Source of the DNA: Candidatus Scybalocola fimicaballi
Lineage (GTDB): Bacteria > Bacteroidota > Bacteroidia > Bacteroidales > Paludibacteraceae
Assembly: GCA_002317115.1 (NCBI GenBank)
Contig: DCIP01000159.1
Location: 1-15,983, forward strand
Direction of reading: 5' to 3'
Length of the DNA stretch: 15,983 nucleotides
Under the pieces are notes generated by a model that ran no database searches, was not told the DNA's origin, and saw only the letters and a list, made by a program, of their open reading frames with translations. Position numbers and translations under genes: made by a program. Shown one piece after another: positions 1-7,266 of the stretch. Within the stretch, counting starts at the first letter, position 1. Each line of letters begins with the position of its first letter.

Positions 1-195
1 AAAAACCTCAAGCGATACGAAGAGGCTATTTCATATTTCTCAAAAGCGACTCAGATCGACAAGACTGACCACGAAGCCTTCTATCAAATAGGTCTATGCT
101 ACCACCGTCTGGAAAACACACCTCTCGCCCAAGAAAACTTCAAGAAGGCAGAGCGATTGGGAAGCAAAACAGCGAAAGGATGGATAAGGAAATGA
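1..195 (+). CDS. TPR-repeat protein, C-terminal end (partial)
   Basis: Frame 1 is open from the first base to a TGA at 193-195, giving the last 64 residues of a protein that starts outside the window. The pattern fits tetratricopeptide helices: RYEEAISYFSKATQID, then HEAFYQIGLCYHRLE, then AQENFKKAERLG, with the usual alternating small and aromatic residues and 'A..YF.KA..ID' spacing. TPR proteins act as protein-interaction scaffolds; in Bacteroidota many are periplasmic or outer-membrane associated, but the N-terminus that would show a signal peptide is missing. The protein ends in a basic stretch (SKTAKGWIRK). It is followed at once by a 9-bp hairpin and then 166 bp before the next gene, so it is probably a separate transcription unit. 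The function cannot be assigned more closely. Confidence 0.75.
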   Translation, partial: KNLKRYEEAISYFSKATQIDKTDHEAFYQIGLCYHRLENTPLAQENFKKAERLGSKTAKGWIRK

Positions 196-224
196 CATGA
201 AGAAACAAAATGTGATTCTTCATG
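196..224 (+). terminator. Hairpin directly after the TPR gene stop
   Basis: CATGAAGAA (196-204) pairs perfectly with TTCTTCATG (216-224) around an 11-nt loop, starting one base after the TGA stop. No T-run follows, so it is not a canonical intrinsic terminator. It could be a 3'-end stabilising hairpin or a factor-assisted terminator. Confidence 0.35.
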
Positions 225-363
225 CTTCAATCTGCTTCGAATATAAAAAAACAAGAACAAAATACGGCAAAAGAGCCTGAATGTCTGCTGCACAACTCTA
301 TTGTGTAACAAAGAAAATGACATTTTTGATAGTAAAAGACATAAGAAGTAGCAAAATTTGTCG

Positions 364-371
364 TAACTTTG
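364..371 (+). promoter_or_regulatory. Candidate Bacteroidota -7 box for the activase fusion gene
   Basis: TAACTTTG at 364-371 matches the TAnnTTTG consensus used by the Bacteroidota primary sigma factor, 19 bp before the ATG at 391, which implies a very short leader. No good TTTG -33 box is seen about 20 bp upstream, so this is a one-box prediction. Confidence 0.45.
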
Positions 372-390
372 CATTTGAAAATATTCGAAT

Positions 391-3300
391 ATGCAGATTG
401 AAAAAATAAATGTCGGACTTGATGCTGGTAGCACGACGTTGAAAATTGTCGCTACAAACGAAGCGTGTGATGTATTATTCACCGACTACAACCGACATAA
501 TGCGGACATACCGAAGGCTCTTGCTGACTCACTTGAAAGATTAAAGGAGAAGATTGGCGGCGACGCAATGGTCCGTTTCCAGGCTACAGGTAGTGCTGGA
601 ATGGGATTGTGCGAACGTCTTGGACTTCCTTTCATCCAGGAGGTTGTGGCAGCAACTGAAGTCGTATTGAAAAAGTACCCTGAGACTAAGACCCTTGTTG
701 ATATCGGTGGAGAGGACACTAAGATGATCTTCTTCAATAAAAATATGCAGGCTGACATCCGTATGAATGGTAACTGTGCCGGCGGTACAGGAGCGTTCAT
801 CGACCAGATGGCTATGATTCTTGGAGTTTCCGTTGCGGAGTTGAGCGACATGGCTCTACGCGCAAAGGTGGTGCATCCGATTGCAAGCCGTTGTGGAGTA
901 TTTTCCAAGACTGATATCCAAAACCTTATCGCGCTTAATGTTTGTCGTGAGGAGATCGCGGCAAGTATTTTTAATGCCGTTGCGACGCAGGTGCTTTCCA
1001 CTCTTTCACGAGGCATGGATATTTTGCCTAAAGTGTTCTTGTGTGGTGGTCCGTTCGCCTATATCCCTGCATTGAGAAATATTTTCCAGAAGAAGATGAA
1101 TATGTCCGACGAGGATGTCATCTACTCTGATTATTCAAATGTAATTCCAGCTCTTGGAGCCAGTCTTGCCATCAAGGAAGACGTGAAGTTCAAGAGCCTC
1201 AACGATTATATCACTCTTCTTAATAATTCCGACAAATCTGCAATCAAGATTAAGAAATCTGGTTTGCAGCCTCTATTCACGTCGCAGAAAGAGCGTGAGG
1301 ATTGGGAGAAGGAGAAGAGCAACAACAAAATTGAAAACGTAGAGCTCGCCGACATCAAGAGCGAGGTTTGCTATATAGGTATCGACTCGGGAAGTACCAC
1401 TACCAAGGTTGTGGCTATGGACGAGGACGAGAAGATATTCTACACTTTCTATAAGAAAAGTTCAGGTCGTCCGTTGGAGACGGTGAGCGAAGGTTTGACT
1501 AAGTTGGTCGAGGATGCTAAGGCAGCAGGTAAGAACCTGATTGTCAAGGCAGCATGTTCTACTGGCTATGGTGAGGACTTGATCAAAACAGCTTACGGCC
1601 TCGACTACGGTATGGTGGAGACTATCGCCCACTACACTGCCGCCCACAAATTGAATCCAAAGGTTTCGTTTATCCTCGACATCGGTGGACAGGACATGAA
1701 GGCAATCTTCGTGGAGAACGGAACAATCAATAAGCTTGAGATCAACGAGGCTTGCTCAAGCGGTTGCGGATCATTCATCGATAGTTTCGCAGCTTCACTT
1801 GGTCATCCAATCGAGCAGTTCGTAGAAAAGGCATTGCAGAGCACCAATCCACAGGATTTGGGTACACGATGCACCGTCTTCATGAACTCCAAAGTACGTC
1901 AGTGTGTGCGTGAGGGAGCCACAATTGAGGATATCTCCGCTGGTTTGGCTTACTCCGTAGTCGGAAACTGCTTATATAAAGTACTAAAACTTAAAGATGT
2001 AAGCGAACTTGGCGACCATATCGTGCTTCAGGGAGGAACAATGCGCAACAAAGCCGTTGTGCGTGCGTTCGAGAACAGCATCAAGAAGACAGTTGCTGTT
2101 TCCAACTATCCAGAATTGATGGGAGCCTACGGTGCAGCCCTATACGCAAAACGTATGGGAGCAGACAACCGTCGTGAACTATCATCTATCGCCAACCCAG
2201 GCGAATACACAGTAGAGCCATTCAGATGTGTAGGTTGTGAAAACAACTGCCACGTCTTGAAGAATATATTTGCCAACGGAAAAGTGTTCTATTCCGGCAA
2301 CAAGTGTGAGAAGGTCTACACTAACAAAGGTGAGGACGAGAGAGTTACCGGCTTCAACATGAGCCTTTACAAGAGCGAGTTGGCATTCAAGAAGAATATC
2401 CGTCTCGACGCTAAATCGAATCCAAAACTAACAATCGGTATTCCACGTGTGCTTGGTATGTTTGAGGACTACCAGTTCTGGTACACGCTATTCACACTGA
2501 TGGGAATAAAAGTTGTGACAAGCCCACGTTCATCGTTCAAGATGTACGAGAAGGGATTGAACACAATCATGGCAGACAACATCTGCTTCCCAGCAAAACT
2601 TGTGCACGGCCACATCTTCGACCTTATGGAAAAGAAAGTCGACAGAATCTTCTACCCATACGTGATCTACGAGAAGAAAGATGGCGAGCACGAGAACAAC
2701 ACATTCAACTGCCCTATCGTAGCCGGTTATAGCGACGTCATCAAATCAGCTATCGACCCTGCGGAGAAGAGCAATATTCCAGTCGACAGCCCAGTTGTCT
2801 CATTCAAGGATGAAAAACTTTTGAAGAAGGCTTTGAAATCATATTTGAAAGAGATTTTAGGCTCTGACTTCTCAGAAAAGACATTCAAGGAGGCATTTAC
2901 AGCCGCAATCAAAGCAGAGAACACATTCGAGAACACATTGGCAGAAAAGGCGATTGAAACGCTAGAAAAAGCCAAGAAAAACGATCGTATGGTTATTCTG
3001 CTTGCCGGCCGTCCATACCACAATGATCCACTTATCCAGCATAAGGTGTCGGAGATCATGACATCATTCGGAATCGACGTGGTGACTGAGGATGTGGCAA
3101 GAGGTGTCGACGATGCCACTAAAGACTCTCATATCATTCCACAGTGGAGTTATATGAACCGTATCATGCGTGCGGCTAAGATGGTGGCTGAAAGTAAAGA
3201 CAATATCCACTTCGTCCAGCTCACAAACTTTGGTTGCGGACCGGACGCGTTCATTCTTGACGAAGTCAGCGATGTATTGCGTCGCTACGGCAAGAACCAT

Positions 3301-4656
3301 ACCATTTTGAAGGTCGACGACGTGAATAACGCCGGAAGTCTACGTTTGAGAATCCGCAGTCTTGTGGAGAGCATCAAGTTCAAACGCCAGACAGAGGCAA
3401 AGAAGACAGCATTCAAGACAACGCCTGAGTTTACTGTACTCGACAGAAACAAGAAGGTATTGATTCCATATTTCTCTGAATTCCACACTCCTATCATCGA
3501 ACCGATGTTTGAGTTGATGGGTTACGACGTGGAGTGTTTGCCACCAGGCACACCAGAGAGTGCAAAGGCAGGTTTGCAATACGCCAACAATGAGGTTTGC
3601 TATCCAGCCACACTTGTTGTCGGCGACGTGATAACAGCATTGCGAAGTGGCAAATACGACCCTACCAAGATAGCATTCGCAATCACTCAGACAGGTGGGC
3701 AGTGTCGTGCCACAAACTATATTGCGTTAATCAAGAAAGCGTTGCTTGCCGCAGGTTACGACAACATCCCTGTGATCTCAATCTCAGTGATGGACACAAT
3801 CAACGACCAAAGTGGATTCACACCAAACGTCAAGAAAGGAGCATTCCCAATCATCTACTCTATCTTGTTTGTTGAGGCTCTTGCAAAGATGTACTACGGC
3901 ACAGCGGTAAGAGAGAAAATTCCAGGCAGTGCGAAAGCCTTGAAGGAGAAATACATTAAAAAACTTGTTGCTATTTGCAAAAAGGGAGACAAGAAAGCCT
4001 TGTTGAGCCTATTGCGTGAGGCTGCTATCGAATTCAACGATGCGGCAAACGACAAGAAAGTGCCACGCATTGGAGTTGTAGGTGAGATATACATCAAATA
4101 CAACAGTTTCGGACACCAACATGTTGTGGATTGGCTAGTAAACGAAGGTATCGAACCAGTTATTCCAAGCCTTATCGAATTCTTCAGCCAATACTTCCCT
4201 AACGCTAAGTTCAACAGGAAGAATAATCTTGAGCGAGTGTCAATCTGGCGACGTATGCTCAACAATTTCATGGAGAATAAACTCGTCAGCATGATGAATG
4301 AGTTCGACAAAGCGGCGTCGGCATTCAGATACTACGAGAAGAGTGCCGACATCAACCACGAGATGGAGAACGCAGCGAAGATAGTCTGCCCTGCAGCTCA
4401 GTTTGGTGAGGGATGGTTGATTCCAGCGGAGTTCGTTTCATTCGCGCAACGAGGCATCAATGCGGCAGTCAGTTTGCAGCCATTCGGATGTATCGCCAAC
4501 CATGTGATAAGCAAGGGAGTCGAGAGAAAGGTAAAGAAGCTATATCCAGATATGAACCTTCTATTCCTTGATTTCGACGGAGGTGTGAGCGAGGTCAACG
4601 TATTGAACCGACTACACTTCATGGCAAGACAGGTGAAGATGCAGAATCTTGATTAA
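391..4656 (+). CDS. Giant acyl-CoA dehydratase activase fusion (two BadF/BadG activase domains plus two HgdB-like/DUF2229 halves)
   Basis: A 1421-residue predicted cytoplasmic iron-sulfur enzyme. Residues about 6-262 and 326-588 are two ASKHA-fold ATPase domains of the BcrAD/BadFG/HgdC family, each with a phosphate loop (DAGSTTLK at 11; DSGSTTTK at 332) and an adenosine-side glycine motif (DIGGEDTK, DIGGQDMK). Each carries two cysteines 39 residues apart (C129/C168 and C455/C494), the spacing of the [4Fe-4S] ligands in the 2-hydroxyglutaryl-CoA dehydratase activator. A Cys cluster follows (C613, C616, C620, C639). The rest consists of two HgdB/DUF2229-like halves: about 678-990, with C732, C774 and C949, and about 1021-1421, with C1070, C1105, C1333 and C1367. 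Known relatives drive ATP-dependent electron injection into dehydratases, benzoyl-CoA reductase or double-cubane proteins; here activator and acceptor seem fused. The substrate is unknown. It stands alone between its own promoter and terminator, with no CoA-transferase nearby. Confidence 0.85.
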   Translation: MQIEKINVGLDAGSTTLKIVATNEACDVLFTDYNRHNADIPKALADSLERLKEKIGGDAMVRFQATGSAGMGLCERLGLPFIQEVVAATEVVLKKYPETKTLVDIGGEDTKMIFFNKNMQADIRMNGNCAGGTGAFIDQMAMILGVSVAELSDMALRAKVVHPIASRCGVFSKTDIQNLIALNVCREEIAASIFNAVATQVLSTLSRGMDILPKVFLCGGPFAYIPALRNIFQKKMNMSDEDVIYSDYSNVIPALGASLAIKEDVKFKSLNDYITLLNNSDKSAIKIKKSGLQPLFTSQKEREDWEKEKSNNKIENVELADIKSEVCYIGIDSGSTTTKVVAMDEDEKIFYTFYKKSSGRPLETVSEGLTKLVEDAKAAGKNLIVKAACSTGYGEDLIKTAYGLDYGMVETIAHYTAAHKLNPKVSFILDIGGQDMKAIFVENGTINKLEINEACSSGCGSFIDSFAASLGHPIEQFVEKALQSTNPQDLGTRCTVFMNSKVRQCVREGATIEDISAGLAYSVVGNCLYKVLKLKDVSELGDHIVLQGGTMRNKAVVRAFENSIKKTVAVSNYPELMGAYGAALYAKRMGADNRRELSSIANPGEYTVEPFRCVGCENNCHVLKNIFANGKVFYSGNKCEKVYTNKGEDERVTGFNMSLYKSELAFKKNIRLDAKSNPKLTIGIPRVLGMFEDYQFWYTLFTLMGIKVVTSPRSSFKMYEKGLNTIMADNICFPAKLVHGHIFDLMEKKVDRIFYPYVIYEKKDGEHENNTFNCPIVAGYSDVIKSAIDPAEKSNIPVDSPVVSFKDEKLLKKALKSYLKEILGSDFSEKTFKEAFTAAIKAENTFENTLAEKAIETLEKAKKNDRMVILLAGRPYHNDPLIQHKVSEIMTSFGIDVVTEDVARGVDDATKDSHIIPQWSYMNRIMRAAKMVAESKDNIHFVQLTNFGCGPDAFILDEVSDVLRRYGKNHTILKVDDVNNAGSLRLRIRSLVESIKFKRQTEAKKTAFKTTPEFTVLDRNKKVLIPYFSEFHTPIIEPMFELMGYDVECLPPGTPESAKAGLQYANNEVCYPATLVVGDVITALRSGKYDPTKIAFAITQTGGQCRATNYIALIKKALLAAGYDNIPVISISVMDTINDQSGFTPNVKKGAFPIIYSILFVEALAKMYYGTAVREKIPGSAKALKEKYIKKLVAICKKGDKKALLSLLREAAIEFNDAANDKKVPRIGVVGEIYIKYNSFGHQHVVDWLVNEGIEPVIPSLIEFFSQYFPNAKFNRKNNLERVSIWRRMLNNFMENKLVSMMNEFDKAASAFRYYEKSADINHEMENAAKIVCPAAQFGEGWLIPAEFVSFAQRGINAAVSLQPFGCIANHVISKGVERKVKKLYPDMNLLFLDFDGGVSEVNVLNRLHFMARQVKMQNLD

Positions 4657-4690
4657 ATGCTAAATTAAGAATGCTGAATTCTAAATTATA
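4657..4690. repeat. Degenerate 14-bp AT-rich tandem repeat
   Basis: Directly after the activase stop, ATGCTAAATTAAGA is followed by ATGCTGAATTCTAA and another AAATTAT. This resembles the short AATT-containing tandem tracts seen between genes in Bacteroidales, including ATGAATT at the right end of this window. No function is inferred. Confidence 0.35.
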
Positions 4691-4693
4691 TAG

Positions 4694-4727
4694 AAAAGAC
4701 GGGGCAATGCTCCGTCTTTATTATTTT
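4694..4727 (+). terminator. Intrinsic terminator of the activase fusion gene
   Basis: AAAGACGG (4695-4702) pairs with CCGTCTTT (4712-4719). The stem continues inward through a G-T pair and two G-C pairs to an AAT loop, and it is followed by ATTATTTTA. It lies 38 bp after the stop and isolates the activase from the array downstream. Confidence 0.85.
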
Positions 4728-4744
4728 AAACTCTCGACATAATA

Positions 4745-4888
4745 GATTTAGCAACAGAAACCCGCAAACATTTTGCTAAAAAGCAATAAAAAATGCAGAT
4801 TTAGCAAAGAAACAACCTATAAAACTTGCTAAAAGTGTAAAAATATTAAAGATTTAGCATAAATATCAGTGTGATTTGTTGCTAAATC
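4745..4888. repeat. Array of six alternating inverted half-sites (GATTTAGCAA / TTGCTAAATC), 53-bp period
   Basis: The 8-bp core TTTAGCAA lies in forward orientation at 4747, 4800 and 4853 (the last ends in T). It lies inverted, as TTGCTAAA, at 4773, 4826 and 4879. Start-to-start steps are 26, 27, 26, 27 and 26 bp. Each forward/inverted pair is separated by exactly 18 bp, and pairs are separated by exactly 19 bp. The 10-mer GATTTAGCAA is perfect in copies 1, 3 and 6, 9/10 in copy 5 and 8/10 in copies 2 and 4. The spacers are A-rich but unrelated, so this is not simply a duplicated 53-mer. The sixth copy overlaps the putative -33 box of the downstream ATPase gene. It most resembles a multi-site protein-binding (operator or recognition) array. 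Forming three RNA hairpins is possible but would need transcription from further upstream. Confidence 0.85.
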
Positions 4889-4909
4889 AATAAAGAGAAA
4901 GTACTTTTG
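4879..4909 (+). promoter_or_regulatory. Promoter of the AAA ATPase gene, -33 box inside the last array copy
   Basis: TTG (4879-4881), 20 bp, then TACTTTTG (4902-4909) matches the Bacteroidota -33/-7 pattern. The expected transcription start is about 4915, leaving a leader of about 12 nt before the ATG at 4928. The -33 element is the first three bases of array copy six, so a protein bound there would compete with or contact RNA polymerase. Confidence 0.65.
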
Positions 4910-4927
4910 TGGGAAAATCAGACGATT

Positions 4928-6385
4928 ATGATGCTAGTACGAGAAGAACAATTCACATACGGATCACGATTCGTAGGCAGAAAAGAAGAAATATACACAT
5001 TGGAAGAGTGCTTAAATTCGGAGCAGTCGGAATTTGTAGCAGTTTACGGACGACGCAGAGTAGGCAAAACATTCCTAATCCGTTACGTACTAGAAAGACA
5101 TTTTTCTCTATTTGCGACGGGATTACCAGGCGGATCATACCGTGAGCAGATCAACAACTTCTGCATGGCAATCGTGCAAGGATTCAACGTAGATTATAGA
5201 GAATGCGAGAATTGGATGGAGGTGATGCGTTATTTGGCAGACACCATCACCAACGACTTAAACTATAAATTGAGAAAGAAAGTCCTATTCATCGACGAAA
5301 TGCCGTGGATGGACACTCCCAAGTCGGATTTTCTGATGGCAATCGAATGGTTTTGGAACGCATACGCGTCGGCAAGGACAGATATATTCTTGATCGTATG
5401 CGGATCAGCCACGACGTGGATAACAAGCAATATTCTTCGCAACAGAGGCGGATTATACGGAAGACTCACAAACCAAATTTATCTTGAGCCATTCACCCTC
5501 AACGAATGCTCCCAATTCTATGAATTGAAGAAAATCTCCATGAGCCAAGAGGAGCAACTGCAAGCATACATGATTTTTGGCGGAGTGCCCTACTATCTGC
5601 AATACTTCAGGAAAGAGATGAGTGTCGCTCAGAATGTCGACAATATGTGTTTCTCGAAAAGAGGAATACTTGCTAAGGAATACGACAACTTGTACCGTTC
5701 CATGTTCAAAGGCTACACATCTCACATCAAAGTGGTGGAGGCATTAGCCACTAAAAGCATGGGAATGACCAAAAAAGAGATCTGCGAGAAGACGGGAATG
5801 CCCGAATCAGGGACATCCACTACCGTCTTGCAAGAGCTTGTGGATTGCGGTATTCTGAAGGAATATAGCCAAGTGGGAAAGAAGACGAAGGGGAAGATGT
5901 ACCAGTTGGTAGATTTCTTCACTCTATTCTATCTACGCTTTGTGAAAGACAACAAAGGAGAAGAACATTTTTGGACACAGAATCTTAACACTCCCGCCAT
6001 CAACACATGGCAAGGATACGCCTTTGAGCAGGTATGTTTTTCCCATATCAAGCAGATAAAGAAAGCGTTGGGCATAAGAGGAATTTCGTCAAAAGTGTCG
6101 AGCTGGAGAAGCAACGACAAAGAGAACGGAGCTCAAATAGACATGGTGATTGAGAGAGCCGACAACGTAATAAATATCTGTGAGATCAAATATGCAAGTG
6201 GAAATTATACAATCAAAGCTGATTATGCCCAAAAGCTAAGGAATAAGTTGACGTCGTTCAAAGAAGAGACAAAGACAAAATCCGCTCTCCACCTTACTAT
6301 GATCACGACTTACGGATTAAAGAAAAACTCAGAGCATAACGGCATGGCGCAGTCGGAAGTGACGTCGGAATGTTTGTTTGAATAA
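4928..6385 (+). CDS. AAA ATPase, archaeal-type (ATPase_2) with C-terminal DUF234/nuclease-like domain
   Basis: 485 residues from the ATG at 4928. An in-frame TTG at 4907 would add 7 residues but overlaps the -7 promoter box, so I reject it; ATG 4931 is also possible. The order is: an AAA ATPase domain (about 10-250) with Walker A GRRRVGKTF (41-49), Walker B VLFIDEM (119-125), a sensor-like CGS (158-160) and the family motif FGGVPYYL (217-224); a winged-helix region (about 265-325); and a C-terminal domain with E367, D405 and E419-x-K421, the PD-(D/E)xK nuclease arrangement typical of this family. Relatives are STAND/MoaA-like prokaryotic ATPases found as many divergent paralogues in Bacteroidota and archaea; their biological role is unclear. 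There is no signal peptide or membrane segment. It is a single-gene transcription unit preceded by the six-site array and closed by a bidirectional terminator. Confidence 0.85.
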   Translation: MMLVREEQFTYGSRFVGRKEEIYTLEECLNSEQSEFVAVYGRRRVGKTFLIRYVLERHFSLFATGLPGGSYREQINNFCMAIVQGFNVDYRECENWMEVMRYLADTITNDLNYKLRKKVLFIDEMPWMDTPKSDFLMAIEWFWNAYASARTDIFLIVCGSATTWITSNILRNRGGLYGRLTNQIYLEPFTLNECSQFYELKKISMSQEEQLQAYMIFGGVPYYLQYFRKEMSVAQNVDNMCFSKRGILAKEYDNLYRSMFKGYTSHIKVVEALATKSMGMTKKEICEKTGMPESGTSTTVLQELVDCGILKEYSQVGKKTKGKMYQLVDFFTLFYLRFVKDNKGEEHFWTQNLNTPAINTWQGYAFEQVCFSHIKQIKKALGIRGISSKVSSWRSNDKENGAQIDMVIERADNVINICEIKYASGNYTIKADYAQKLRNKLTSFKEETKTKSALHLTMITTYGLKKNSEHNGMAQSEVTSECLFE

Positions 6386-6401
6386 AATGGTAGAGAAGAA
6401 C

Positions 6402-6438
6402 AAAAAACGCTTGCGGACTAATCCAGCAAGCGTTTTTC
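6402..6438. terminator. Bidirectional terminator between the ATPase and superoxide dismutase genes
   Basis: AAAAACGCTTGC (6403-6414) pairs perfectly with GCAAGCGTTTTT (6426-6437), with an A-run on one side and a T-run on the other. It therefore works on both strands for the convergent genes ending at 6385 (+) and 6468 (-). Confidence 0.9.
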
Positions 6439-6467
6439 ATATTCAATAAAATGGGTTTTATGAATCA

Positions 6468-7079
6468 TCAAAAGTCCTGGAAAACATTGTGGCAAACTAA
6501 TCTACCCTCCACAACTTCCCAATCAATAATATTCCACAATGCCGAAAGATAATCAGCACGACGGTTCTGATAGTCAAGGTAGTAGGCATGCTCCCACACA
6601 TCAAACGTTAGGATTGGACGCAACCCATGTCGCAACGGATTATCTGCGTTGGACATCTGCATAATGTTAAGTTTATCCTCCGCGTCGGCACAAAGCCAAG
6701 CCCAACCGCTTCCAAAGAGCGACGTCGCAGCGGCGTTCATCTTCTGCTTCATCTCAGCAAACGATCCAAAACTCTTTTGGATAGCCTCAGCCAAATCTCC
6801 CTTAGGCTCAGAACATTTAGGATGCGGAGTAAACTGTTCAAAGTAAAGGTTGTGGTTCAACACCTGACCTGCATTGTTGCCGATAGCTCCTTGTGCTTTA
6901 GCAGCAATCTCCACCAACGAAGAGTCGGCAAACTCAGTACCCACGATTAGGTTGTTAAGGTTGTTGACGTAGGTCTGCAAATGTTTTCCATAGTGGAAAC
7001 TAATTGTCTGTGCACTGATAACAGGAGACAGTGCGTCTTCGTCGTAACGAAGCTTCTGCATAACGAAATTTGTACTCAT
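6468..7079 (-). CDS. sodB: Superoxide dismutase, Fe/Mn family
   Basis: 203 residues, full length for the family (about 190-210). It converts superoxide to oxygen and hydrogen peroxide in the cytoplasm. Metal ligands are visible in the usual places: H29 in HYGKH, H76 in LNHNLYF, and D160 and H164 in DVWEHAYY. Q72 in NNAGQVLNH sits at the position of the active-site Gln of Fe-type enzymes. GSGWAWL and the C-terminal NIIDWEVV are also family signatures. Bacteroides and Porphyromonas members are known to be cambialistic, so metal use cannot be fixed from sequence. The ATG at 7079 is chosen because the family starts a few residues before the conserved 'L.Y..DAL.P.IS'; the internal ATG at residue 7 is possible. 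The gene is monocistronic, with a candidate -7 box upstream and the shared terminator downstream. Confidence 0.95.
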   Translation of the reverse strand: MSTNFVMQKLRYDEDALSPVISAQTISFHYGKHLQTYVNNLNNLIVGTEFADSSLVEIAAKAQGAIGNNAGQVLNHNLYFEQFTPHPKCSEPKGDLAEAIQKSFGSFAEMKQKMNAAATSLFGSGWAWLCADAEDKLNIMQMSNADNPLRHGLRPILTFDVWEHAYYLDYQNRRADYLSALWNIIDWEVVEGRLVCHNVFQDF

Positions 7080-7115
7080 AAAAAAAGGTTTTATAAATTA
7101 AACGCATTACTGATG

Positions 7116-7123
7116 CAAATGTA
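7116..7123 (-). promoter_or_regulatory. Candidate -7 box for sodB
   Basis: On the minus strand TACATTTG matches TAnnTTTG, 36 bp upstream of the ATG. No convincing -33 box lies at about 20 bp spacing, so support is modest. Confidence 0.35.
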
Positions 7124-7208
7124 AGCAAATAAATTACAATATTTTAGTCCAACAAATCGTCTATGCAAATTTTATACACAACAGAACACTTTTTCCGACG
7201 AATAGGAA

Positions 7209-7245
7209 TAAAAAAGGTTCGATATGCCGTAACACATCGAACCTT
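7209..7245 (-). terminator. Intrinsic terminator of the 325-residue secreted protein gene
   Basis: AAGGTTCGAT (7214-7223) pairs perfectly with ATCGAACCTT (7236-7245). On the minus strand the stem is followed by TTTTTATT, and it lies 21 bp after the stop of the gene ending at 7267. Confidence 0.85.
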
Positions 7246-7266
7246 ATATCTTCCGATAAATTTAAT

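Noticed and set aside
99..482. 127-codon minus-strand open frame over the first intergenic region
   Set aside because: It overlaps the TPR end, the activase promoter and the activase start; its sequence is Phe/Ser-rich low-quality translation with no promoter.
4745..4888. CRISPR-like array reading of the regularly spaced repeats
   Set aside because: Repeats are only 8-10 bp, alternate in orientation and have 18/19-bp spacers; no cas genes are in the window. A binding-site array fits better.
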